A DNA stretch of 64,000 bases from Burhinus oedicnemus. Taxonomy: Eukaryota; Chordata; Aves; Charadriiformes; Burhinidae. Shown here piece after piece: positions 51,480-62,100 of the stretch. Made by a program: the position numbers and the translations under genes. The notes under the pieces were generated by a model. The model was not told the origin of the DNA. It did not search any database and saw nothing but the letters and a program-made list of their open reading frames with translations. Position 1 is the stretch's first letter, and every line of letters starts with the position of its first letter. The DNA lies in assembly GCA_008921705.1 (NCBI GenBank), contig VFFE01007859.1:2161626-2225625 (forward strand), written 5' to 3'.

Positions 51480-51800
51480 ATGTATAATAGTTCCTGGACT
51501 TTTAATTTGTGACTAATTTGTTGCACAATGAGGTTGCAATTTTCTAATTGTGATTGCCATTTTAATTTTACTCATGGCTGTGCAACTAACAATGTATAGT
51601 CTAGTAATTAAAATTAATTGTACCTTCACCTGCATATTTCTATTAGGCTGTTAAATTTAGTCGGTAGGCTCAATGATTTTGTTCTCTGAGAGATGCTGAA
51701 TTCATTTCAGTGAGCCCAATTATGTTACACTCTGTAATTCCTGTATGAAAAACAAGCATTTTACTTTGATATGAAGAGTTGCTACAATCCCATTTTTAAA
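51480..51800. promoter_or_regulatory. Candidate conserved non-coding (enhancer-like) block
   Basis: A repeat-free, AT-rich but complex block. It is dense in homeodomain cores: TTCTAATTGTG near 51542, and TAGTAATTAAAATTAATTG near 51603-51621, which holds two oppositely oriented TAATTA/TTAATT cores. It also has CAATGATTTTG, CCCAATTATG and several ATTTGTTGC or ACAATG SOX-like words. There is no coding frame. Its texture is like that of deeply conserved developmental enhancers. Conservation is not shown by this sequence alone. Confidence 0.35.
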
Positions 51801-54589
51801 ATTGCATATTCAACACCAGAATATAGGCTGACAGGAGATACATGTAAAGCGGTTTTTTTTCTTTTTAAAAATAGCCTGCTTGTGGGATACGTCTTACAAA
51901 ACTAGCAATTACAGCCCCTAGGAATAAATCCAATGAAAACTCAACTAGATAGTCACCATTCAATTAATTTAATGAACAATTAACAGATGTCTCCGTAACC
52001 ACACACACACGGTTTAAATTCAATCAGAATTTTATGACAAGCTGTACCATGCGCGTTTGAGGCAACGGGAACACAGTGACAGAATAGACTGTTCCAACGC
52101 ACAGGCAAAACTATGAAAACCCACGCTGTCACACAAGTCATGTCCTAAATTTCCATAACCCACACCACTTTGAGGTTTGCATATGAATTTTTCTCCAGAA
52201 AAGGGCATTGTTCACTTCTACACAGTTGCCATAGTTCCTGGCACACACAGGAATAATATCAAAATATGCTGTAGTGAGTTTATTATCAGTAGTGATACAT
52301 TTCAAAGTGACCCATATTCTTCTCAGATTACAGCACCAGCGATCCAATGCAATTCCATTTAAACTCTGCAGTGTTGTATAGATTTAACCCTTGCAGCCCC
52401 AAGAGAGGTGCATTTGACCCATCTTCCTTGAAGATTCTCAAATGTCTCAAAATAAAACCAAAAACTGAGCCAAACCTTCAAACTTCAGATTACAAAGTCA
52501 AGACTTTCCAAATACTGAAGGCAAAAGGCCCTGACCACCAGAGCTGCTTATCGCCGGCTACTACCATCTATCACTCTGTAGTGTTAGACTGCGACCATCT
52601 AGACCATTGCCATACTGTAACAGGCTAGGGTGTACTTGCCATCAAAGCTGCTCCCTGGTGAAAGAGTTTGCAATCTGATTGTAGGAGGACGTCTACTCTG
52701 TGAACCATGGGGCAATGGAAACAGACCACAACTAATATACAATGGTCTGTTTTTAACACCAATGGCACAGAGTGGTGCCACATAGGTATGTGCAGGTTCA
52801 TTTAACTCTTTTATTATGGCTGGGCTATCCTGGCTGTCAAGCAATGGAAGACTACTTGGTGTAGACATGCTCTAAGATGTTCTAAATAAACCTCTGCTTG
52901 TCAATCATATCAGAGTCCAAACAGATTCAGGATGTTGAAGTCTGTTTTAGGTGGTGTGAAATTCAGGGTTGAGGCTCTAAGAAGATAGGACTGAGGGTGG
53001 CAGAAGTAAGTCCACTGTTACCTTAATACTACCATCTGGAAGCCAAGACGGAGCAGTTATATTGCAACCAGAAAGTCTGCACCATCAGAAGAAAAACCAA
53101 AACTACAAAGTTACGACTAAGCTGCAAAATATCCTTCCTATATGGGGAGAATCATTAGAGGATGCAGATATCCAACTTTTCTAATAACAAACATGTCTAT
53201 TTAAAGGCAAACAACCCTGATGTTTTGGCCCTTTTTGGTTGTTTATTAGTCAACAGCTGAATAAAAATCTCCATTTGTCAAGTTACGGCACAAAGCATAG
53301 TTACTGAAAAGTTGTGAGTGAGCCTTTACTCCATCAGAACTTGACAAAGAAAAGCAAAGTGAGAGGATGTCAACTTTCAGTCTGTTTTTTGCATCGCTAA
53401 TTAATAATAACATGAAACAAGTATAGTCATACGATTTGAATAAATACTTACAGAAAGTTGCCTTACAAAGAGAGTTACGTGAACCACAACTAAAGCAGAG
53501 ATAATTTAAAAAAAAAAAACACAAACTTCGTTACTGTGGAATTAAGCTGAAAGCAATGGGGATCAAGAAGCAATAATACCTGTAAAAATTCATGCAAGCA
53601 AATAACATTAATTAAATCAAGCAGATTTTAAAGTCAGGAAATATTGAACTCAGAATCCAGAGTTAAAGTGAGCATCGCTCTTCTACTCCTTTCCTCACAA
53701 ACGTGGCAAGAAATAACATCCCTTTCACCTCCTTTACGCTGCCTCGCTGCCTAGCCAGTACACATCTCCACCCTCTCCCTACTTACCCACCCAGCAGCTG
53801 TACAATCCTCACGGCCTTGTATTACTCGCTGCAACCAAAGTAAAAAGTTCATGGTCTTAGGGAAGATCGTTTTGCAGTAAATTAGGCTCTGCTGCTCGCA
53901 CACTGAGCGCACCGTTTCCTTCTCTGTTCCTGCTTTTAAAACGGAGCCGATGGCACTGCCTTGCCACGCACGCGATGCAAGGATGAAGCTGCTGAGGAGC
54001 CCAAACAGTAAGGAAACAAGAGTCCTAGAGGAGTAACTACCAAACAGCAAACCACATGCTCAATGTTTTCACTCTCTTCATGCATCCAGATTACAGGCAT
54101 GGGAAAGAACTGAACTACCAGCAAAGGCAGCTACAGATACCATGTGGTGAAACAGGGGAGATGGAAGAGGAAAAAAATAGCGGTTATACGTTTAGGGAGG
54201 GCTGTCTTAGGAAGGGAGCAGAGTGGTGCCTGGTCTGCCAGCCCAGCTCACAGGCTTATAGAAGAGGCTGTCCAAACGGCACACAAAAAATTGCAACAAA
54301 GGAAAACAAATAGGCAGAAAACATTTAAATTTAATTTGACTATTTCAAGCTAAAGAAGAAATCGTCCTTGAGAAAGGGAAGAACTTAAATTGATCCTGGT
54401 CAAGTATACTTTCCCCTTAGCCCTGTGATAAGGTGGGGGGGGGGTATGGTTTTGGTTGAACATATAAAATCACTGTTAAATCATATGCGATTCACTCTCC
54501 TCTAAAGCACTGCTCCTTCATCCCTCTGGCATGAAAACAGTTTACTGTGAACTGAATTGCAACTAATCCCTTTGAAATTATTTTTTACT
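51801..54589. other. Unique non-coding DNA, no gene seen
   Basis: No exon, RNA gene or recognisable transposon was found. Minor items are a short T-run at 51854-51861, an A-run at 53508-53519 and a run of ten G at 54435-54444. Confidence 0.65.
54435..54444 (+). repeat. Poly-G run (10 G)
   Basis: Ten consecutive G. Such runs are error-prone in sequencing, so the exact length is uncertain. Confidence 0.85.
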
Positions 54590-54850
54590 GTATACCCTTT
54601 ATTACTATTTTCCCATATAAACCATTGTTAAATAACAACAGGACCTTTTCATAACACTCAAAATAATTGGCTACTTTGGATGATATTATCAAGACTGTTT
54701 AATGCGGCTGGGTGAGTGAGTGTTATTCATGCAATTCACTATTAGCCCCTTGACCTGGATCATTGCTGGAGCAAGTTTTATGAGCTTAATTGCATTTCCC
54801 CCCCTCTTCCTGTGTAAATTAGTCTGTACAAATAGAATTTCCTAGTTATT
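54590..54850. promoter_or_regulatory. Candidate conserved non-coding (enhancer-like) block
   Basis: A unique, stop-rich block with clustered TF-like words: CCATTGTTAAATAACAAC (an SOX-like inverted pair, ATTGTT/AACAA, near 54622-54640), CATAACACTC, AATAATTGGC and GATGATATTATC. These are followed by TGTTTAATGCGGC, TTATTCATGCAATTC (POU-like), GACCTGGATCATTGC, and GAGCTTAATTGCATTT near 54782. Enhancer function is inference only. Confidence 0.35.
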
Positions 54851-57079
54851 GTGCATCATCTTCTTCACAGACATCTTCTTCACAGTTAGGAAAGTCTACT
54901 CAAAAAACATACCAAACTCCAGCTGTATTTGCTAAACTGTATGAAGCTAAAAAATAAACCAGTCAAGGCGTTGGTACGCCTTTTTTATTAAACGAAAAAA
55001 GGCTTGTGTTTATTAAGACATTATATGTGGCCAGACAACGAAAAAAATCCATGGAAGATGATAGAGACAGAGACTAAGAGCTTTTACAGTATTGGAAATT
55101 ACAAAGCTTCCTATGGGGGTCTATATTTGTTATAAGATGGGTTGTTATCTTCAATCTAAAAGCGACCTTGATAAAGTGTCTTTTGACACTTTTACTGCTC
55201 CTTTAAATGAAATATTCCCTATATCTTCAAGAATCAGCTTGAGTGGAATTGACTCTGTAGCTCAGCTTTAGAAAGACAGGGGAAACATTTTCTAATTTAA
55301 AAGAAATTTGAGAAAATAGTTCCATTCCCCTCTCTATTATCTAGCCATTCTGGAGCTTAGGTTTCTGAAACATCAACATGCACAGTTTGCTTTACAATCC
55401 TTCTGCAGAAATTAGCTGACACCCATCAATGTAGATAACAGAAAGCTGTGGCATTAACACTTGAGAGTGCATTAATCTTTCCCAAATTAAAATCTGCACC
55501 GCAGCATTTAAGATTGAGGCCACCATGGTTCAGTGCTGTTTGACCGCCAATTTTGATAAAAGTGTTTTAAGAGAGGTGAGACTTAGATAAATTGCCCATG
55601 GTTACACAACAGCAGCGAGGGTAAGTGTTTAGTCTATTGGCTGCCGTCATCGCGGGGTGTCACGGGTGTTTGCATGTTTACATAAAGTGCAAAACAGAAG
55701 GAAAAGCAATACGTTACACTGTGTTTCTTGGAGGTGACATCAATATTATATTTCATCGGTGGGAGACAAATACACTTTCACATTTGAGTATGCGAAGATA
55801 AAGGCACCTTTGGTTGTAAAACAAATGAATATTCTTCCCCAGTTCCCCAGCTACTCACTTTCTCGAGTTTAAAAGCAATCTGCCTGTGCTGAACGGGTGA
55901 GTTAAGCTTAGCGATAACACCCACATGTAGTTCTTTCTTGATCCAGGCCTGTTATGAAATAAGCTTTCCATTGACACATAGCGAGTAAAGCATTTGCCAT
56001 GTGGCGCGTTCTGCATTTGCCTGAGTCCTGCTGACCTCAAGAGTGATGCACAAAATGGTCTAAAATTCAGCCCAAGTCTCCAAGTTGAATCACTGCTAAT
56101 ATATAAAACATACCTCTTCTCTGTTGACCCTGCTGCAAAGGTTTTGAAATTAGTATTCTTATGTTTTCAGCAAAACCTTCTGCTCCTAAAAAATTCAGAG
56201 ATCTTTGAAGTAAAGGCACTGTGGCCCCAGTGGTTTGCAACTATTATCTCTCTGCTGGACATAATAAGAATGTGGGAACTCTCTGGGACTTTTAGTCAAA
56301 ATTTATTTCCTGGGGAGTTCCTAGGATTTTCAGATAGCCCCAAGGTCTCAAGTTCTTATCACATTCATATTCAGTTTGAAAAACTCTTTTAGTTCAAAAG
56401 CTCAAATATCTCTTTAACAATGTAAATTACTAACAGAAGAGTGAACACATTTCATTTCCTGATCCCCAAAAGCTGTACCCAAAACTTGATTCTTGCCCTG
56501 CAATAACTATGATTTTCACCTATCGTACCTGGTTTCCTTCCTTGTCTTAACACGGTATAGTGAGGTCAAATTATTAGAAATTAAAAGGCGATAATGCCCT
56601 GTTCCAAGCTACTCACTTAGTAATGAAATATATAGTAAAATATAGTTAGTCTACTATTTTAAGTTCCTTTCAAAATTTGGAGAAAAATTAAAGCCTTTCA
56701 TTTAATTCTGTAATTACATAATTACCACTTACTACAGTAGGCAGAAAGGTAAGTACCTTATCTCATACCAATGAAAATCGATACACATCTAAATTGGGGG
56801 AAGGAGTATGGAATAACCATGTGACTTCACTAGGAGAAAGTGGATCCATTTTTTAAGCAAGAAATCTGTGCCTGGGGCAAACACTGTAAAGAGTATTTTG
56901 CTTCTTCACAATTTCATACATATTTGACTTCTCTAGAAACTAGGGAAGTAGCAGGGACGCTGGCCTGGCCAGAACAGAGGAGTATTGCCAAGAGGTTGTC
57001 ACAGGGAATGGGAACCAGACTCAATCATCAGTCTTTGCTGATGACTGAGAGCTGATGTCTATGGCCAAGATACCGAGCT
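54851..57079. other. Unique non-coding DNA, no gene seen
   Basis: No gene is supported. The 132-codon plus-strand frame at 55994-56392 has no family resemblance. Minor items are a perfect 14-base direct repeat at 54857-54885, nested inverted repeats at 54965-55003 and an 8-bp hairpin at about 55175-55194. Confidence 0.62.
54965..55003. repeat. Two overlapping inverted repeats (alternative hairpins)
   Basis: Hairpin 1 pairs AAGGCG (54965-54970) with CGCCTT (54977-54982). Hairpin 2 pairs GCCTTTTTT (54978-54986) with AAAAAAGGC (54995-55003). They share 54978-54982 and so exclude each other. In bacteria, hairpin 1 plus its T-run would look like an intrinsic terminator. In a vertebrate genome it is more likely chance. 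Confidence 0.75.
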
Positions 57080-57240
57080 GTAAGGTAAAGGGCCAGGGAC
57101 TGAGTCCCTCATGTCAGGTAATTACTAACTTGCCACTGCCAAATCATTTTGCATCAGGCCGTCCCACCTATGAAACTGATAGTACTGCTTGTCAAATCCA
57201 TAAGAGAGTTATGAAAAGTAAAAACCTATGAAGCATTGTG
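57080..57240 (+). mobile_element. Ancient MIR-type SINE fragment
   Basis: The segment follows MIR order. It has a CAGGGACTGAGTCCC-type stretch, then GCCACTGCCAAATCATTTTGC (compare the MIR 'gcaagtcactttgc' region) and a CCCACCTATGAAACTGATAGTACTGCTT region (compare 'cccatctgtaaaatggggataatgatacttc'). CATAAGAGAGTTATGAAAAGTAAA follows (compare 'cataggg.tgttgtgaggattaaa'), then CCTATGAAGCATTGTGAG. It is diverged but colinear over more than 100 bases. Boundaries are approximate. MIRs are old tRNA-derived SINEs mobilised by L2-type LINEs and are rare but present in birds. Confidence 0.6.
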
Positions 57241-58104
57241 AGTGGAAATCCCTGTCAATACGTAAGACAAACTCAGTGAAATAAGCTTTTCTAGGAGAAA
57301 CTAAAGATTATCTGAGTCATCAAGAATACAGACTTTATCATGAAGCCTTCCACCTTGGAAAGGTTTTGCTTTCAGCTGTACTCATCTTGTGCCAGCTTGC
57401 ATGCTGAACCACCAGATGCAAAATCATTTGTCACCATTCTTTGCTATGTATTTTATTACAACTTATGTAAGCAGACAAATCAAAGGAATGTACACTTGTG
57501 TATAAAAGCATTTAAAAGCCAAGCAGCCAAGTTGAGGTAAGACATTCATGCCATGAATCATATGATGGACTTCACCAAGTGGCTGCAACAAGTAGGGTAG
57601 ATATCATAAAAATGCTATAAAAGATGCCTCGGCCCCAGGGTTCACAATGGCATAAGAAATCAGAGAAAAAGAGGTGTATGTAACAAATTACTGTAAGAAC
57701 CACAAGGTAACAATGAGAAAATGATGACCTGTTCTATGCAAAACCACAGCAGCATCCAGAAATGATACTTCCCGCCATCTCAGGTTGGCAGCACACATTG
57801 CCACATGTTGGCAGATGATGACCAATGCCCCTTGTTTGTGCTGTTCAGCAATTCCCACGTGGCCAAAACAGTGTAATTTGGCACAAAAGCCAATTCCCAG
57901 CACACTACAAGCAGACTAGAAGGCAGCTCCTGAGCTACTTCAAGGCCCTGCTCCAGGGCACATGGTGGGAGGCTGCACTGCACTGATGTCAGTGAGGCTC
58001 ATATCTCAATGATCTTCTGGCAGGCCCAGATCAGCACAGAAGAAACTACCCCGTTCGCTACATTTCAATAGAAGTAGAGTTGAAAAGGTCAGTCCTTATC
58101 TTCG
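57241..58104. other. Unique non-coding DNA, no gene seen
   Basis: Sequence between the MIR and CR1 fragments. I recognise no exon, RNA gene or repeat. Confidence 0.65.
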
Positions 58105-58300
58105 AGATTTCTTCACTGAAACTGTTATTAAGCATTGGAACAGGCTGCCCAGGGAAGTGTTGAGTCACCATCTCTGAAGGTATTTAAAAGATGGGTAGAC
58201 GTGGCCCTTAAGGACATGACTTACTGGTGGACTTGGCAGTGTTAGGTTGATGGTTGGACTCTGTGATCTTAAAGGTCTTTTGCAACCTGAATGATTCTAT
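58105..58300 (+). mobile_element. CR1 LINE 3'-end fragment (third subfamily type)
   Basis: The fragment starts near TTCTTCACTGAAACTG, followed by 'ggaacaggctgcccaggga' at 58138-58156. It has AAGGTATTTAAAAGATGGGTAGACGTGGC, ACTGGTGGACTTGGCAGTGTTAGGTTGATGG and 'gatcttaaaggtcttttgc' at 58265-58283, and ends with AATGATTCTAT. The 'ggtggacttggcagtg' and 'ttaggttgatggttgga' boxes separate it from the 18 kb and 30.7/45 kb types. It is 5'-truncated and non-coding. Confidence 0.94.
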
Positions 58301-58677
58301 ACCCCACAGTTTAAATCCTGGATTACTAGGAAGTCACCTAAAATTTTGGGATGAAAGCAATGGGCAGGAAGTCTGCTTTTCTGGGTCACAGAAATGTGTT
58401 GTGTCAAAGCAGATGACGCAGGAGATAGAGCCCTCTCTCCAAAGTTAATGGAGGGCAGCAGATTAAAATCCTACAGGACCTATGGACCTGTACAAAATTT
58501 ACCACCTGCTTCAGGAGCCAATAGTACTCCTTTGGCCCTACTTGAAAATAAAAACTAACTGATAATTTGAAAAGCAAAATCAAAAATAAGAGGCTGCATT
58601 GCACATAACTTCAAGGTGAGATGGGGCCATGAGAGCAAATAAATCCTTTGTGATGAGATGGGTCATGTTATATAAGA

Positions 58678-58756
58678 CAAGGGAAAAGGGGGAAAAAAAA
58701 AAAAAACAGAAAAAGTAAAAAGGGGAAAAAAGGAAAAAGATAAAAAAGGAAAAGGT
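58678..58756 (+). repeat. Polypurine (A/G) tract
   Basis: About 79 bases are almost only A and G, broken by single C or T bases near 58707, 58716 and 58741. A 14-base A-run lies at 58693-58706 and there are repeated GGGGAAAAA / GGAAAAAG words. Such tracts can form triplex structures. No retroelement body is attached. Confidence 0.85.
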
Positions 58757-58838
58757 GAATATTTACCTTTTAGTTAAGTAACATAGCCAGACATATTACA
58801 TCCAAGGACAGCTTAGACTTTTCTGTACTTCTTGGGGC

Positions 58839-58853
58839 TTTTTTTTTTTTTTT
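58839..58853 (+). repeat. Poly-T run (15 T)
   Basis: Fifteen consecutive T about 80 bases after the polypurine tract. The two could pair as an imperfect inverted A/T repeat in single strands. Confidence 0.85.
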
Positions 58854-59029
58854 CCTTCACTTGAAAACCAAACTAAATTTAACTGAAGGGAACACATATT
58901 GCTTTCTATCTCTAGGGATCTTGTGAGAGCTCACAAGGGCTGCTAAAGCTGAATGGTGATAATATGACTCCTAGAAATGGTTTGGTTCAATTTGGAGATT
59001 TGATTCACAATACAAAAGCACAGCGTAAA

Positions 59030-59170
59030 GCAGATGCTATCGGCCTATGTTGATTAGACTGGCCAATGTGACATCAATTATTATATTTTTGATTTGAAGC
59101 CCACCTGCTGATCTGACTAATCTGCGCTATTAGGAGCTCATGCTTGAATAATTAGACAAACTAGATTGAA
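59030..59170. promoter_or_regulatory. Candidate conserved non-coding (enhancer-like) block
   Basis: A compact unique block with TGATTAGACTGGCCAATGTGACATCAATTATTATATTT-like content: inverted CCAAT, TGACATCA and CAATTATTA words. Then come CTGATCTGACTAATCTGCG, GCTATTAGGAGCTCATG and GAATAATTAGAC. Homeodomain and PITX/OTX-like TAATC words recur, with no frame and no repeat. Inference only. Confidence 0.3.
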
Positions 59171-62100
59171 CATTAAGCTGAACTGTCCCCTCTGAAGAAG
59201 TGGAGGATAAGCCAGAGAACACCAAACATTGCCTTAGGTGCAGAGACAGCAGGAAACCCCACCAAATCAGACAGGCAAGAATCCTGCAGAAATGGAAACC
59301 TGGCTGATACAAGCATTCATCTGAATGGACTGTGGTAATAAGAGTAATTGTTAACAGCTGTATTGTAATTTATTATTTCATTAGAAGTCCCAGCACATTC
59401 TTTGGTATACCTCTGAGATTCCTCATCTGCAAGACAGAGCTCTGGCTGGGGTCTGACACGGGGTGTGGGACTGAGAAGATGCAGTTTGCATCTCCAGATG
59501 GATTCCCAGGAGGTAAACATACCCATCGTGCAGGTCACTCCTGCAACACCTTAACTGAGTGGGACTGAACACACTGGGGAAGACACAATGAAATTACAGG
59601 GAACCAGGTCTGCTTACATGTCCAAATAAGAAATTACAGTTATGGATAAGAAATTGGGGCTGCAGCCTGAGAGGTGCTTCTGAGTACCCCATAACAAAGC
59701 ACACAAGTAATGACTTAAGTTCTGCCGTTCACATAGTTGCAGAATCTGCAATCACCCAGAAATCTGGACTGCCCAGAGACACTGCAAATTGTCTTCATAT
59801 CACTAATTTATCATTTAATCGTAATTCACAAAACAATAAATATGTACCTTGAAGTCAAATAAAGACTTGCAATCCCCTCTTGAATGGCAGCATTCTGCTC
59901 CCTCTGAGCAGCCAGGAGTCCCTGCCTGATCATCCGAGGCTGAATTTTAGCTCAATCTTGTTACAAATAATGGTATTCACTGCAGTTGTATAAAAGCGAC
60001 TTGCATGTTCCTGATGTATGGAGGGCTAGGATGCAGTTGTTAAATCCAAGCAGCAGCTAGGCTTTAAAGATTTGCAATTGCACAAAAAGCACTGATAAAG
60101 AACAGTTGATTTCTCTCATTATGTAAAATGTGGATGCTCTTGTCTTGGCCCAAGAGGTAAAAACATAAGATTTCCTGCTACTTACAGGTCGTTTGGCTGA
60201 AAAATACAGTCCCTTTGCAGTTCGGTCTATTGGCAATTAGATAACAAATACAGGACATGTAGATGGAGTCAAAAACATTGCTGTGCTTTACAGCCTGCTT
60301 GCACAATAACTCTCTAGCTGGTGATGAAGAATAAAAAAATTCCCAGATAAAAACCATGGAGCAGATGTGTAAAGTAGCAAAGGCCTGGCTGATTTCAACA
60401 GAGCTATGTGGATTTACAGTGGCTGAGGATTCTGTCCCTTACTGACGGAGATTTGAAGCTCCTACAATTAACTAAGAAAACTCAATAAAAGTGCCTTCTG
60501 CATGCAGGTCGTACGTCCCATGAAAATGTTATGGTCCTTCCAAATCAGGTTCCCTATTGCATGTGAAATTCATGCCAGAATCACAAGACTTCTTTGAGAT
60601 GCGTGTGGAGAGGGAGCTGTGCAGAACATGAATAGGATATTGGGATATCCAACACACAATATGGAACAGAGAAAGATGTCTGCAGAAATTCTTTTGTGGT
60701 AAAGATTGATCAAGCACGTTAATCAAGAAATTAAAAATGGTGTCACTTAAACAGAGAAGATGATTCCAAGCTTTTAGGTCAGCCCCTCCAAAAAATGCAC
60801 ACAATTCCAGTAATATACATGAGAAATTGTGTGTGTTTGTGAGGCCAGCAGCAAAGACCTTACCTCTTATCAGAGGAAGAAGGATAACCCCACGCTTGGT
60901 AATGCCCAGGCAGTGTACGTACCATGTCAAAATCCCCCATGAGGCTCGACACAGCCAAAACAGAACAGAAGCAAGAAGACACAACCGAAATGATGAAGGG
61001 AAAGAGCCATGGGGAGTCTTTTGGTAGAACAACCAATTATATGCAGCAAAAGTATTTACCATCACTAACTACATAGTTATGCACTATATGCACTACAAGC
61101 AGCTGTTTTACTTTATTGCTAGTAAGAGACTCAGAAAAGTGAATTTTCATTACGCTGCTAATTCCACACTGGATACAGAAGGGAGGAGGGCTGAAAAAAC
61201 AACAAACATGCTGAAGACACAAAAGGAGTTTTGGCTCATGAAAGTTTATCTCTGCTAATAAAGAGAATAAATGGACATCAAAGTAAAGATGTCATTAGCA
61301 CTAAGGTGCAGCACTTTGTCACTAGTGGAACAATGCAGTGTGGATCCTTTTGTTGGCTCCTGGATGATAATATGGATTTATTTTCAATACAAGCTGTAAA
61401 CTGAAAAATTTGAAAAACATCACCTTGAGTAGTAGGAATGTTTTTAAAGAAAGTGGTTTGAGATGAGATTTCTTTTCCTACTGGTGCCTGCAATCAGCTG
61501 TCATGATTATTTGCATAAACAATTACTAGATTTCAAGAAGCAGGACTTGAAAAGCTCAGGAGCAGAGTCACTTTCTTTGCATCACTAAAACCTTGACACT
61601 TCTGGAGAACGGTATTTCTTACCCATTTGCATATGAGCACATATTTATATCACACCGAGAGGACTATCCATGACGTGAGTGGCACAGCTTAATGACAACC
61701 ATATTTATGACAATCTTTTGGTTCCATTACCTGCACCGTGTCCCACTAATCTGTGTTTCTGGGATTCAAGCAGACATCCCAGAATCTGTCAGTCTTAATA
61801 TCAGTCTGTGCACTGTCTCCTTCCCTGTACTGGCTCAGAACTGTAACAAATATCAATCTCTTGGCAAATTGCAGACTTTTGATTTGAAAATAAAATGAAT
61901 AGGAACCTGCTAGTAATTTGGTGGACTTCAAAAAGCAGTTGCTCTTAGGAAAAATCTTGACCTCTGTGTGAGCAACTTTACAATATGAGAACACCCTGGA
62001 AATACTGAGCAATCCAGATTAATTTACAAAAAATAGCATTAGTATACTTCAAAACTTGTAATAATTTCAGAAAGCAATTTCTAGCTACAATTCTTCACGT

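Larger units (their letters stand above)
58301..59029. other. Unique non-coding DNA with purine and T-rich tracts
   Basis: No gene is seen. The stretch holds a purine-rich tract at 58678-58756 and a 15-base T-run at 58839-58853, both described separately. Confidence 0.65.

Noticed and set aside
54965..54986. Rho-independent terminator look-alike
   Set aside because: The sequence is vertebrate nuclear DNA, as the CR1 and MIR elements show, so a bacterial terminator has no meaning here.
55175..55194. AAAGTGTC/GACACTTT hairpin
   Set aside because: An 8-bp stem with a 4-base loop is expected by chance in this length, and is too short for a microRNA precursor.
60529..61065. 178-codon minus-strand open frame
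   Set aside because: It is the longest frame outside the gap and the CR1, but the product has no recognisable domain. One frame of this size is not surprising in 64 kb searched on six frames. I see no promoter or splice context.
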